From Saccharopolyspora soli (lineage in GTDB: Bacteria; Actinomycetota; Actinomycetes; Mycobacteriales; Pseudonocardiaceae): 64,000 nucleotides of DNA. The notes beneath the pieces were generated by a model. The model worked only from the letters and a program-made list of their open reading frames with translations. It had not been told where the DNA came from and ran no database searches. The position numbers and the translations under genes were made by a program. Positions 1 to 8,884 of this stretch are shown in pieces. Where the stretch lies: NCBI RefSeq assembly GCF_022678645.1, contig NZ_JALBWV010000042.1, forward strand, positions 16,909-80,908, read 5' to 3'. Position 1 is the stretch's first letter; each line of letters starts with the position of its first letter.

Positions 1-285
1 CTCGGCGAGCACCTCGGTCGGGCGCACCCGGGAGTGCACCAGCAGCCGTTTGCGCTCCGGCGTCCAGCGCTTGTCGCCAACACCCGCGCCGCACAGGTTC
101 ACGACCGCGTCGGCGCCCTCCAGCGCGTCCGCGTCGATCTTCCCGGTCTCCGGATCCCAACCCCGCTCATCGGGGGCCGCGGGGAGCCTGCGGACCAGCC
201 GGAGCACGTCGTGCTCGGCCTGCCGCAACGCCGCCACCAGAGATGTGCCGATCAAACCGGACGAACCGGCGACAACCACCCGCAT
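1..285 (-). CDS. NAD(P)-dependent epimerase, TIGR01777 family (N-terminal part)
   Basis: The first 95 residues are read from an ATG at 285; the gene runs off the left edge of the window. The N-terminus has the Rossmann nucleotide motif GSSGLIG near residues 7-13, followed by a stretch with the family-typical words WDPETG and VNLCGAGVGDKRW. These fit the SDR-like epimerases of the TIGR01777 (YfcH) family, whose substrate is generally unknown. It lies 87 nt downstream of sucB in the same direction and probably ends the lpd-sucB operon; the same pairing occurs next to sucB in mycobacteria (recalled). The catalytic region is outside the window, so only the family can be named. Confidence 0.85.
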   Translation of the reverse strand, partial: MRVVVAGSSGLIGTSLVAALRQAEHDVLRLVRRLPAAPDERGWDPETGKIDADALEGADAVVNLCGAGVGDKRWTPERKRLLVHSRVRPTEVLAE

Positions 286-371
286 GCCAAGAATCGTCCC
301 GCACCGGTCAATGCGGTGCTAGCGGTCGTGAGGGCGTAACCGGGCCAGAGCCCGGTTGCGCACTCACGACG

Positions 372-2123
372 TCACAGGCCGAGGTCGGCCTCGAAAGCGC
401 CTTCCTCCAGCCGCTGCTTGACCGTGGTCAGGAAGCGGGCGGCGTCCGCGCCGTCGACCAGCCGGTGGTCGTAGGACAGCGCCAGGTAAACCATCGAGCG
501 GATCGCGATCGTGTCACCGCCGTTCTCGTCCGCGACCACCACCGGGCGCTTCACCACCGCGCCGGTACCGAGCATGCCCACCTGCGGCGGGTTCAAGATC
601 GGCGTGTCGAACAGCGCGCCACGGCTACCGGTGTTGGTGATGGTGAAGGTGCCGCCGGAGAGCTCGTCGGGCTTGATCTTGTTGTTCCGGGTCCGCGCGG
701 CCAGGTCGGCGATCTTGCGGGCCAACCCACCCAGGTTGAGGTCCCCGGCGTCGTGGATCACTGGCGAAACCAGGCCGCGCTCGGTGTCCACCGCGATCGA
801 CAGGTGCTCGGCACCGTGGTAGGTGACCTGCTTGTTCTCCTCGTCGATCGAGGCGTTCAGCTTCGGGTGCAGCTTCAGCGCCTCGGCCGTGGCCTTGGCG
901 AAGAACGGCAGGAACGAGAGCTTGACGCCCTCGGACGCCTCGAAGCCCGCCTTGGCGCGCTCGCGCAGCCGGGCGATCCTGGTCACATCGACCTCGATCA
1001 CCGTGGTCAGCTGCGCCGCGGTCTGCAGCGACTCGACCATCCGGCGGGCCAGCAACTGGCGCAACCGGGACATCTTCTGAGTTGTGCCGCGCAGCGCCTT
1101 GGCCTCTTCCGAAAGCTCCACCACCGGCGCCGGAGCGCTCGGCGCGGCGGCTGCGGCCGGGGCGGCTGCCGCGGCAGCGGGTGCCGGGGCGGTCTGCTTG
1201 GCGTCGATCGCGGCCTGCACGTCCTGCTTGCGGATCCGGCCCCCGACACCGCTGCCCTTGATCGAAGACAGATCGATGCCGTGCTCGTTGGCCAGCTTGC
1301 GCACCAGCGGCGTCACGTACGGCGTGCCAGCGGCCGGTGGCTGCGCGGCGGGAGCCGGAGCAGTCGGTGCGGGCGGCGCCGGAGGCGCGGGCGGAGCAGC
1401 GGCAGGCGGCGCGGGCGGAGCCGGGGCGGCTGCCGGAGCCGGAGGCGTAGGCGGAGCCGGGGCAGCCGGAGGCTCGGGTGCGGGCGGCGCAGCCGGAGCG
1501 GCGGCAGCCGCGCCCGCAGCGCCGATCACGGCGAGCTTGGCGCCGACCTCGACGGTTTCGTCCTCGCCAGCGGTGATCTCCAGCAGGGTGCCAGCAACCG
1601 GCGAGGGGATCTCGGTGTCCACCTTGTCGGTCGAGACCTCCAACAGCGGCTCGTCGACCTCGACGGTTTCACCGACCTGCTTGAGCCAGCGGGTCACAGT
1701 GCCCTCGGTGACGCTCTCGCCGAGGGCGGGCATGTTGACATCCGTGCCAGCTGCGCCACCGGCTGGCGCAGCCGGGGCCGCCGGGGCGGCAGGAGCCGGG
1801 GCTTCCGGCTGCGGGGGCGCGGGCTGCTCGGCGACAGGCTGTTCGGCCGGGGCGGCCGGGGCTGGCGCGGGGGCCGCCGCTTCGCTGCTGTCGGCGATCA
1901 CGGCGAGCTCGGCACCGATCTCGACGGTGTCGTCCTCCTTGGCGACGATGCGCTGGAGCACACCGGCGGCCGGTGACGGGATCTCGGTGTCGACCTTGTC
2001 GGTGGAGACCTCAAGCAGGGGTTCGTCGACCTCGACGGTCTCGCCCTCCTGCTTGAGCCACCGGGTGATCGTTCCCTCGGTCACGCTCTCGCCGAGTGCC
2101 GGCATCTGAACGGAGAAGGCCAT
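372..2123 (-). CDS. sucB: Dihydrolipoamide acyltransferase (E2) of 2-oxo acid dehydrogenase
   Basis: E2 core enzyme of 583 residues that moves the acyl group from lipoyl-lysine to CoA in a 2-oxo acid dehydrogenase complex. Two lipoyl domains are visible, each with the sequence EVSTDKVDTE (lipoylated lysines K43 and K167), separated and followed by long Ala/Pro/Gly-rich swinging linkers. A peripheral subunit-binding domain (VRKLANEHGIDLSSIKGSG) follows at about 275-300, then the catalytic domain ending with the active-site SYDHRLVDGAD. In actinobacteria this protein serves the pyruvate (and possibly 2-oxoglutarate) complex, so the sucB/dlaT name is by homology. It lies 54 nt after lpd, its functional partner E3, on the same strand. 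Confidence 0.95.
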   Translation of the reverse strand: MAFSVQMPALGESVTEGTITRWLKQEGETVEVDEPLLEVSTDKVDTEIPSPAAGVLQRIVAKEDDTVEIGAELAVIADSSEAAAPAPAPAAPAEQPVAEQPAPPQPEAPAPAAPAAPAAPAGGAAGTDVNMPALGESVTEGTVTRWLKQVGETVEVDEPLLEVSTDKVDTEIPSPVAGTLLEITAGEDETVEVGAKLAVIGAAGAAAAAPAAPPAPEPPAAPAPPTPPAPAAAPAPPAPPAAAPPAPPAPPAPTAPAPAAQPPAAGTPYVTPLVRKLANEHGIDLSSIKGSGVGGRIRKQDVQAAIDAKQTAPAPAAAAAAPAAAAAPSAPAPVVELSEEAKALRGTTQKMSRLRQLLARRMVESLQTAAQLTTVIEVDVTRIARLRERAKAGFEASEGVKLSFLPFFAKATAEALKLHPKLNASIDEENKQVTYHGAEHLSIAVDTERGLVSPVIHDAGDLNLGGLARKIADLAARTRNNKIKPDELSGGTFTITNTGSRGALFDTPILNPPQVGMLGTGAVVKRPVVVADENGGDTIAIRSMVYLALSYDHRLVDGADAARFLTTVKQRLEEGAFEADLGL

Positions 2124-2177
2124 CTGTTGCTGACTCCTCGTGGTGTGGCGGGGTGCTGGCTGACTGTGTTGCCGACG

Positions 2178-3548
2178 TCAGCCGTGCACGTGCAGCGGCT
2201 TGCCGGCCAAGGCGAGGTGGGCCTCGCCCAGCGCTTCGGTCTGGGTGGGGTGGGCGTGCACCAGCGGAGCCACGTCCTCCGGCAGCGCTTCCCAGTTGTA
2301 GATCAGCTGCGCCTCGCCGATGAGCTCACCGACGCGATCGCCGACCAGGTGCAGGCCGACCACCGGACCGTCGGTGGCGCGGACCAGCTTGACCGCGCCT
2401 TGGGTCTTGAGGATCTGGCTCTTGCCGTTGCCAGCGAGGTCGTAGGTGAACGTCTCCACCGAGCCGTATTGTTCCTTGGCCGCCGCCTCCGTCAGGCCAA
2501 CCGAGGCGACCTCGGGGTGGCAGTAGGTCACCCGCGGGATGCCCGCCTCGTCGATCGGCTGCGGGTTCAGCCCGGCGACGTCCTCGGCGATGAAGATGCC
2601 CTGCTGGAAACCGCGGTGCGCCAGTTGCAGGCCGGGCACGATGTCGCCGAGGGCGTAGACGCCCGGCAGGTTGGTGCGCAGCCGCTCGTCGGTGCGCACG
2701 AAGCCGCGGTCCAACTGCACGCCAGCGGCCTCGAAACCGTGCCCCGCGGTGTTCGGGCCGCGCCCGACCGCGACGAGCAGCACATCGGCGTCGTAGCTCT
2801 CGCCGTTCTCCAAGCTCACCGACACACCGGTTTCGGTCTGTTGCGCGCCGGTGAACTTCACGCCGGTCTTGAACTTGATGCCGCGCTTGCGGAAGGCGCG
2901 CTCCAGGCGTTTGGAGGCGAACTCGTCCTCGTTGGGCACCAGGTGCGGGAGGGCTTCGACGATGGTCACGTCAGCGCCGAAGGACCGCCACACGCTGGCG
3001 AACTCGACGCCGATCACGCCGCCGCCGAGCACCACGACCTTCTCCGGTACGAAGTCGAGGTTCAACGCCTGCTCGCTGGCGATGATCTTGCCGCCCAGTT
3101 CCAGACCGGGCAGCGTCTTGGAGTAGGAGCCGGTGGCCAGCACCACGTTCTTGCCGGTGTAACGGGTGCCGCCCACCTCGACGGTCTTGCCGTCCACCAG
3201 CGTCCCGGCGCCTTCGACCAGGGTGATCTTGTGGGCCTTGGCCAGACCCTGCAGCCCCTTGTGGAGACCGGCGACGATGTCGTCCTTGTACTTGTTGACC
3301 CCGTCGATGTCGATGCCTTCCAGTGCCGCGCGCACGCCGAACTGGTCGGCATCGCGGGCGGAGTCCGCGACCTCCGCGGCGTGCAACAGCGCCTTGGTCG
3401 GAATGCAGCCTCGGTGCAGGCAGGTCCCACCGAGCTTGTCCTTTTCGATAAGGACGACGGACAGGCCGAGCTCGGCCGCGCGGAAGGCGCAGGCGTAGCC
3501 GCCCGAACCGCCGCCGAGAATGACCAGATCGGCGGACGTGTCGGTCAC
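2178..3548 (-). CDS. lpdA: Dihydrolipoyl dehydrogenase (E3)
   Basis: FAD-dependent dihydrolipoyl dehydrogenase, 456 residues from the GTG at 3548, which follows the Shine-Dalgarno GAGGAG by about 6 nt; the upstream in-frame extension has no family similarity. It reoxidises the lipoyl groups of the E2 protein encoded just downstream, giving NADH. The N-terminal FAD motif GGGSGG, the redox-active disulfide C43/C48 in GGTCLHRGCIPT, a central NAD motif GGGVIG and the C-terminal His-Glu pair in HAHPTQTE are all present. Length is typical for the family. It heads the lpd-sucB-epimerase operon, and is divergent from the small gene at 3794. Confidence 0.95.
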   Translation of the reverse strand: MTDTSADLVILGGGSGGYACAFRAAELGLSVVLIEKDKLGGTCLHRGCIPTKALLHAAEVADSARDADQFGVRAALEGIDIDGVNKYKDDIVAGLHKGLQGLAKAHKITLVEGAGTLVDGKTVEVGGTRYTGKNVVLATGSYSKTLPGLELGGKIIASEQALNLDFVPEKVVVLGGGVIGVEFASVWRSFGADVTIVEALPHLVPNEDEFASKRLERAFRKRGIKFKTGVKFTGAQQTETGVSVSLENGESYDADVLLVAVGRGPNTAGHGFEAAGVQLDRGFVRTDERLRTNLPGVYALGDIVPGLQLAHRGFQQGIFIAEDVAGLNPQPIDEAGIPRVTYCHPEVASVGLTEAAAKEQYGSVETFTYDLAGNGKSQILKTQGAVKLVRATDGPVVGLHLVGDRVGELIGEAQLIYNWEALPEDVAPLVHAHPTQTEALGEAHLALAGKPLHVHG

Positions 3549-3793
3549 TTCGCACTCCTCGACAGGCAACGTTGACTCGCTGACGGTGTCATCGGACTTA
3601 GAGGTCACGGGGCACCTGAGAGCCATCTTGTCACCACACGACGCGCCGATGCGACGTGGGCTGGGTGATCTGTGCTGCACCTGTCGTGCGTCACAGCGGC
3701 CGGAGATCGTTTTTCACGCCCACCCCATATCGGCGGTGGCATCATCGAACGCACGGCTGCTGTTTCCATCCCCCACGACGGGAGGCGAGTGCG

Positions 3794-4138
3794 GTGGGCC
3801 TGTTCGATAGGTTCCGGGGACGGCGTTCCGGTGTGTTGCGCGGTGCGAGTTCAGCTGATGCCGAGCACCTGATCAACTGGTCCGCGCGGCGCCAGGGCGT
3901 GGAGGGCTACCTGGAGCCGCGCACCACGGTGACCGAGACGACGCTGATGCTCATCGCGCACGACGGCGAGTGGACCCGGCGACGGGTGGACGGGCCCGCG
4001 GCGGCGCACCGGCTGACCCGCAAGATCGGCATTCCGCTGTACGAGGTGTCCAAGGTCGGCTATCCGCAGCGGATGCGGGACTACCAGGCCCGGCAGCGCA
4101 TCCTCCGCGACCGGTCCCGCCGAGCGGCCGACAACTAG
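3794..4138 (+). CDS. Conserved small protein of unknown function
   Basis: A 114-residue basic, soluble protein. The GTG at 3794 is preceded by GGGAGGCGAG at a good distance, which decides the start. It begins with GLFDRFRGRR and contains a central segment TVTETTLMLIAHDGEWTRR followed by a Lys/Arg-rich C-terminus. No signal peptide or membrane segment is seen. I do not recognise a catalytic family; such short proteins are often found beside lpd/sucB in actinobacteria, but this is a recollection. It is transcribed away from lpd, with a 245-nt shared upstream region. Confidence 0.75.
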   Translation: MGLFDRFRGRRSGVLRGASSADAEHLINWSARRQGVEGYLEPRTTVTETTLMLIAHDGEWTRRRVDGPAAAHRLTRKIGIPLYEVSKVGYPQRMRDYQARQRILRDRSRRAADN

Positions 4139-4168
4139 CTGGCGATTCCGCGCGAAGTTCGGGTGGTC

Positions 4169-4669
4169 TCAGTTGGCGATGCGCGTCGTCGGTGTGCAGT
4201 TCACCGGGAAGGTCACCGACTTGGCGATGTAGCACAGTTCGTGGGCCCGCTCGTGCAGCGCTTCGGCCACGTCGACGCTGGCCCGGTCCGCCACCGTGAC
4301 TTCGGGCGCCAGTTCAACCGCTTCGAACTGCCCGGAGCCGTCCGGGTTCTCCGCGAGGATCCCGCGCGCCTGGTCGTGGTAGCCGGTGACCACCACGCCG
4401 CAGTCCGCGGCCAGGTGCAGGAACCAGAGCATGTGGCACTGCGACAGCGATGCGACCAGCAGCTCTTCCGGGTTGTAGCGGTCGGCGTCGCCCAGGAAGA
4501 CCGGGTCCGCGGAAGCGTCGATGGCGTCCTTGCCAGCCGCGCGCACCTCGTGGGTGCGTTCGTAGCTGCGGTACGAGGTGGTGCCCTGCCCGGTGTTGCC
4601 GGTCCACACCACGTCGACCCGATAGCCGTGCCGGACCGCGGTGGACGCGTCCGGTGTCGTTTCGGTCAT
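4169..4669 (-). CDS. OsmC/Ohr family peroxidase-like protein
   Basis: A 166-residue OsmC-fold protein. OsmC/Ohr proteins reduce organic hydroperoxides with two cysteines; here the pair is visible in SLSQCHMLWFLH and in HELCYIAKSVTFPV. The conserved PEELLVASLSQC helix start is present. The ATG at 4669 is chosen because homologous proteins start near MTETT; a CACGAT hexamer ends 6 nt upstream (4676-4681), so a leaderless mRNA is possible and no clear Shine-Dalgarno is needed. It is convergent with the small gene ending at 4138 and lies downstream of pepA on the same strand. The true substrate cannot be told from sequence. Confidence 0.9.
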   Translation of the reverse strand: MTETTPDASTAVRHGYRVDVVWTGNTGQGTTSYRSYERTHEVRAAGKDAIDASADPVFLGDADRYNPEELLVASLSQCHMLWFLHLAADCGVVVTGYHDQARGILAENPDGSGQFEAVELAPEVTVADRASVDVAEALHERAHELCYIAKSVTFPVNCTPTTRIAN

Positions 4670-4764
4670 CGACCCATCGTGGCACTCCGCCGCGGGGCCG
4701 TGGCGATCCATTTGAGTTTCAGATCACAACTACGTCACCGCGGCGGAGTACGAATGCGCAGCGA

Positions 4765-6258
4765 TCAGCCCTGGTCGGCGATGTCGGCCAGCACCGCCGC
4801 CATGGTGCGCACCGGGACGCCGGTGCCGCCCTTGGGCGTGTAGCCCCACGGCGAGTTCGAGTTGTACGCCGGACCGGCGATGTCCAGGTGCGCCCACTGC
4901 ACGCTGTCGGCCACGAATTCCTGGATGAAGATGCCCGCCGCCAGCATCCCGCCCCAGCGGTGGCCGGTGATGTTGGCCAGGTCGGCGAGCTTGGAGTCCA
5001 GGTCGCCGCGCAGTTCCTCGGGCAGCGGCATCGGCCAGCCGCCCTCGCCGACGGCCTGCGACAGCCGCGCCACGCGGTCGCGGAACTCGTCGCTGCCCAT
5101 CACGCCGGGGGTGCGCTTGCCCAGCGCCACCACCTGCGCCCCGGTGAGCGTGGAGGTCTCGATCAGGTAGTCCGGCTCGTCCTCGCAGGCGCGCGTGATG
5201 GCGTCGACCAGGATCAGCCGCCCCTCGGCGTCGGTGTTGAGCACCTCGACGGTCTTGCCGCCGTACATGGTCAGCACGTCGCCGGGGCGGTAGGCGGTGC
5301 CCGACGGCATGTTCTCGGCCATCGGAACGGTCGCGGTGATCTCCAGCGGGTAGTTGAGCCGGGCGGCCAGCACCATGGTGGCGATCACCCCGGCGGCCCC
5401 GGACATGTCCGAGGTCATCTCCTCCATGTTCGCGCCGGGCTTGAGCGAGATGCCGCCGGTGTCGAAGGTGATGCCCTTGCCGATCAGCGCGACCTTCTTG
5501 GCCGCCTTCGGGCCCTTGTGCCGCAACCGGACCAGCCGCGGCGGCCGCGACGAGCCGGCGCCGACGCCGAGGATGCCGCCGAAGCCCTGCTTGCGCAGCG
5601 CGTTCTCGTCGAGCACTTCGACCTCCAGGCCCGCGGCGCGCGCGAGTTCGGCGGCGCGCTCGGCGAAGGAGGCCGGGTACAGGTCGTTCGGTGGGGTGTT
5701 GATCAGGTCGCGGGCGGTGTTGACCGCCTCGCCGATCGCCGCGGCGCCCTTCAACGCGTGCGAGTTCGCGTCGGCCTTGCCGTCCGCGACCAGGAAGTCC
5801 ACTTCGGACACCGGTGCGTTGTCGGACTGCGACTTGTACGCGGTGAACGCGTAAGCCCCCATCACGGTGCCCTGCACGGCCGCCGACAGTTCCACGGTCG
5901 ACAGCGTGGTCGCGGCGTGCGTGACGCCGTTCAACGCGCGGGCAGCCGCCCCGGACGCCCGGCGCACCGCCTCGCCGGACACACCGCCATCTGACGCGGG
6001 CTTGCCCAGCCCGACGGCCACCAGGACGTCGGCGCGCAGCTTGCCGTTGGCGGGCAGCTTGACGACCTCATCCGCTTTGCCGGTCGCACCCAGCGAGGTG
6101 AGCACCTTCGCCAAGTCACCGTCGAACGCGGCCGCGACCTGATCAGCGCCGGGCGCGAGTTGCAGGCCGTCGCTGCCTTGAACGGTTCCGACCACCAGCG
6201 CGTCCACGGTCAGCTTGGCCACCGTGGTGTTGGTCAGGGCGAGTTTCGGGGTCGTCAC
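4765..6258 (-). CDS. pepA: Leucyl aminopeptidase (M17)
   Basis: Cytosolic di-metal leucyl aminopeptidase of 497 residues, removing N-terminal residues from peptides. The M17 signature NTDAEGRLIL is intact, with the upstream metal/substrate segments IGKGITFDTGGISLKP and DMSGAAG, giving all the usual metal ligands. The N-terminal domain (about residues 1-180) is the less conserved regulatory half. The GTG at 6258 follows GGAGG by 8 nt, and the sequence starts TTPKLALTNT as in relatives; the longer upstream reading is rejected. It is divergent from the permease at 6473. Confidence 0.95.
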   Translation of the reverse strand: MTTPKLALTNTTVAKLTVDALVVGTVQGSDGLQLAPGADQVAAAFDGDLAKVLTSLGATGKADEVVKLPANGKLRADVLVAVGLGKPASDGGVSGEAVRRASGAAARALNGVTHAATTLSTVELSAAVQGTVMGAYAFTAYKSQSDNAPVSEVDFLVADGKADANSHALKGAAAIGEAVNTARDLINTPPNDLYPASFAERAAELARAAGLEVEVLDENALRKQGFGGILGVGAGSSRPPRLVRLRHKGPKAAKKVALIGKGITFDTGGISLKPGANMEEMTSDMSGAAGVIATMVLAARLNYPLEITATVPMAENMPSGTAYRPGDVLTMYGGKTVEVLNTDAEGRLILVDAITRACEDEPDYLIETSTLTGAQVVALGKRTPGVMGSDEFRDRVARLSQAVGEGGWPMPLPEELRGDLDSKLADLANITGHRWGGMLAAGIFIQEFVADSVQWAHLDIAGPAYNSNSPWGYTPKGGTGVPVRTMAAVLADIADQG

Positions 6259-6472
6259 GTGGTCATCCTCCGGGTCACGGCATGAAGGCTGCGGTGTCAG
6301 CAAAGCTCTTCGCACTCTAGAACGCCCGGCGTCGGCAAACCGACCAGGACGTCGGTAAGGCGTGGCGGTGCGCACACCACGCGTCGTTAACCTGACTGGG
6401 GTGGACGCCGGTCGCCAGGTGTCAGCCGACAGGCGGCTGCACGTGTCGACATTCGTCTGTAAGGGTGGTCGC

Positions 6473-7720
6473 GTGGCCCAACAGGTGGAATCGAGCGGCC
6501 AGCTCGCATCCGGAACCGGCGCGATTCCGCTCGCGCTCGGCGGGATGCTCGGCGTGGGCGTGTTCGTCGGCCCGGCCCCCGCAGCAGCGGCGGCAGGTCC
6601 GTGGCTGCCGTTCGGACTGCTGTTGGCGCTGCTGGCCGCCGCGTGCGCCGCGTCGGCGAGCGCGCACCAGTCCGTGGCCTACCGCGGTCCAGGCCCGACC
6701 TACGCGTGCGTCCGGGCCCGGATGGGCCTGTTGCCCTCGCGCGTCGGCGCCAGTGCGTATCTGGCCGGACAGATCGCGGCGATGGCCGCGATCGCCCGAG
6801 TACTGGGCGAGTTCTTGCTGCCTGCGGCCGCGCCGCAGGTCGCGGCGGCGGCGATCCTGCTGGTCGTGCTCTCGGCGACGATCGGGCTGCGGATCAGGGG
6901 AGGCGCCGCGTGGATCTGGCTCGCGTTGACCGTCGCGGTGCTGGCACTCGTGGTGGTCACGTGCTTCGCGATCGACCCGGTACCGCCAATGCCAGCCGGA
7001 CGGCCGCTGGCCGACAGCGCGGTGGGCATCACCGGCGCGGCAGGTGTGCTGTTCTTCGCCTACCTCGGCTTCGAGCGGTTGACCGCGCCCGGCGCCGAGC
7101 AGGACCGGTTCACCTGGTCGGCGATGCGGCGCGGCACGGTGACCTCGCTCATCGCGGTCACCGCGGTGCTCGCGGCGGTGACGGCGGCGTTGGTACACCA
7201 ACTCGGTTGGTCGCGGCTGGCGTTGTCGCCGACCCCCATCCGGGACGTCCTGACCGCCGCCGCGGCGTCCGATCTCGCGCCGTTGGTCGGTGTTGGCGCG
7301 GCAGTGGCGCTGTTGCCGGTGCTGCTCGGCGCCTTGGAGTCGTTCCGGTCGACGGCGTTGGCGCTGGTGCGCGATCGTGACCTGCCGCGCGCTCTCGGGC
7401 GCACCAGCGGCGCCGGGACGCCTTACCTGTTGGATGTGACCGCCGGTGTCGCCGCGGTGGCGGTCGCACTGCTGGTCGAGCCCGTTGCGGCGATGGCTTT
7501 CGCGGCATGTTGCCTGCTCGTGCACTCCGCCTTCGCGAACGCCGCGGCGCGTCTGCTGTTGGCCGACGACCGCACCTGGCCGATGCGCGCGGCATGCCTG
7601 GGCATGGGGGTGTCGGTTGTTCTGGCGATGAGCATGCCGATTTCTGCGATGCTTGCGACGCTTGCAGTCGTTGTTATCGGTCCTTTGGTGACGGGAGGGC
7701 TGTCCCGTCACTGGAGTTAA
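6473..7720 (+). CDS. APC-family amino acid permease
   Basis: A 415-residue polytopic membrane protein with roughly 11-12 hydrophobic helices. The first helix has the glycine-rich APC motif (GTGAIPLALGGMLGVGVFVG) that binds substrate in amino acid-polyamine-organocation transporters, and helix 6 has GVLFFAYLGFERLTAPG, another typical family segment. It is probably a proton-driven amino acid or amine importer/exchanger; specificity is not readable. The GTG at 6473 (VAQQVES) follows AAGGGTGG; an upstream in-frame extension exists but is not family-like. It is 9 nt from the DUF402 gene, with which it likely forms an operon. Confidence 0.85.
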   Translation: MAQQVESSGQLASGTGAIPLALGGMLGVGVFVGPAPAAAAAGPWLPFGLLLALLAAACAASASAHQSVAYRGPGPTYACVRARMGLLPSRVGASAYLAGQIAAMAAIARVLGEFLLPAAAPQVAAAAILLVVLSATIGLRIRGGAAWIWLALTVAVLALVVVTCFAIDPVPPMPAGRPLADSAVGITGAAGVLFFAYLGFERLTAPGAEQDRFTWSAMRRGTVTSLIAVTAVLAAVTAALVHQLGWSRLALSPTPIRDVLTAAAASDLAPLVGVGAAVALLPVLLGALESFRSTALALVRDRDLPRALGRTSGAGTPYLLDVTAGVAAVAVALLVEPVAAMAFAACCLLVHSAFANAAARLLLADDRTWPMRAACLGMGVSVVLAMSMPISAMLATLAVVVIGPLVTGGLSRHWS

Positions 7721-7729
7721 GGCGGGGTC

Positions 7730-8407
7730 ATGCTCAAACCGAGTGTCGGCAACATATCCCTGAAATCCACTGGCGAATCGCTGAACTGGGTGCCCGGCGA
7801 GGAAGTGCTCTACAGCTTCTGGCGGTTGGACGGCTCGCTCGGCACCGTCCATCCGGCACGGGTCGTCGAGGACGACGGTGACCAACTGCTGTGCTGGGTC
7901 CTGGACGGCACACCGATCCGGATCACCACGTCACCGGATGGCCGATCGCCGCGCCAGATGCCGCTTTCCGAACGCTTCAACGGACCGCGGGTGCCCGCCA
8001 GGTCGACCTGGCGCGGCACCTCGACGCTGCGCCTGGTGTTCGAGCACCGTTGGGCGTCGGTGTGGTGGTTCTTCGAACCCGACGGCACCTTCCGGAATTG
8101 GTACGTGAACCTGGAAGTGCCGTTGGGGCGCGACGCGACCGGCGTCCGCCGCGTGGACGGGGTGCTCGACGTCGAGGTGTTCCCGGACGGGTGCTGGTCC
8201 TGGAAGGACGAGCACGAAGTGGCCGATGCGCTGGCCGCTGGCCGGTTCGGCGATCGTCACCTGAGCCGGTTGCAGGCCGAGGGTGAACGCATGATCGAGC
8301 TGGCCGAGGCGGGGCTGTTCCCGTTCGACGGCACCTACTGCGACGCCCGACCGGATCCCAAGTGGGCGCTGCCGTCCCTCCCGGAGGGACTGCTGACCGC
8401 GCCGTAG
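7730..8407 (+). CDS. DUF402 domain protein
   Basis: A 225-residue soluble protein with the DUF402 arrangement: EEVLYSFWRLDGSLGTVHPARVV at the start, an aromatic-rich core (WASVWWFFEPDGTFRNWYVNLEVP) and the acidic DGVLDVEVFPDGCWSWKDEHE loop that binds a divalent metal in characterised relatives such as FomD-like nucleoside phosphate hydrolases. It may therefore hydrolyse a nucleotide derivative, but the real substrate is unknown. The ATG at 7730 follows AAGGCGGGG. It is 9 nt after the permease, suggesting co-transcription, and convergent with the small membrane protein at 8434-8730. Confidence 0.85.
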   Translation: MLKPSVGNISLKSTGESLNWVPGEEVLYSFWRLDGSLGTVHPARVVEDDGDQLLCWVLDGTPIRITTSPDGRSPRQMPLSERFNGPRVPARSTWRGTSTLRLVFEHRWASVWWFFEPDGTFRNWYVNLEVPLGRDATGVRRVDGVLDVEVFPDGCWSWKDEHEVADALAAGRFGDRHLSRLQAEGERMIELAEAGLFPFDGTYCDARPDPKWALPSLPEGLLTAP

Positions 8408-8433
8408 CGGTGCAACCGCTTTGAAGGCGGCCC

Positions 8434-8730
8434 TCAGATGGAGATGAACAGCAGCACTGCGATGACGGCGACGAGGGCGCCGATGCCACCAACCGAGCCC
8501 CCGCGCAGATCCGCGGGGAAGAACGCCTTGTGCTTGTTGCGCCACCAGAACGCCCATCCCACCGCACCGGCCGCGCCGAGGATCGCGCCGAAGACACCGA
8601 TCCACAGGTAGCCGAGCATGATCAGCAGGCCGCCGCCCAACGGCAGCAACGCCGCCAGGGTGGCGGCCAGTGCGTCCTGCGACGTCGTGGTGGGCCCGAC
8701 CGGGACTGGCGTGTTCTGGGCATGCGTCAT
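8434..8730 (-). CDS. Small membrane protein
   Basis: A 98-residue protein with three hydrophobic segments (ALAATLAALLPLGGGLLIML, GVFGAILGAAGAVGWAFWW, and GGIGALVAVIAVLLFISI at the very C-terminus) and a short charged loop RNKHKAFF. No known family is recognised. The ATG at 8730 is chosen because a TATGAT hexamer (8737-8742 on the minus strand) ends 6 nt before it, the geometry of a leaderless transcript; a GTG at 8736 would fall inside this spacing. It is convergent with the DUF402 gene and divergent from ilvE. Confidence 0.7.
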   Translation of the reverse strand: MTHAQNTPVPVGPTTTSQDALAATLAALLPLGGGLLIMLGYLWIGVFGAILGAAGAVGWAFWWRNKHKAFFPADLRGGSVGGIGALVAVIAVLLFISI

Positions 8731-8848
8731 GGTCACATCATAGGGCCGAATCGCCCGGTTCCAGCGCCTGCATCACGATCGGTTGCGGTCCTTCAGCGGG
8801 CAGTAAGCGGATGCCGGATACTTGGACGCCCAACTTATGGTGATCCGG

Positions 8849-8884
8849 TTTCCACTGCTCCAAAGCGCGCGATACGGTACGGCC
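8849..8884 (+). promoter_or_regulatory. Predicted leaderless promoter of ilvE
   Basis: TTTCCA (8849-8854) and TACGGT (8873-8878) are 18 nt apart, and the -10-like hexamer ends 6 nt before the ATG of ilvE. No Shine-Dalgarno is visible between them. This is what a leaderless actinobacterial promoter looks like; it is an inference from spacing only. Confidence 0.45.

Noticed and set aside
243..1976. Large reading frame of about 577 codons on the plus strand opposite sucB
   Set aside because: It is the antisense of the repetitive Ala/Pro lipoyl linkers and lipoyl domains; the minus-strand product is a complete E2 enzyme.
3549..3680. N-terminal extension of lpdA to 3680
   Set aside because: The extension is not family-like, and GTG 3548 has GAGGAG in good position.
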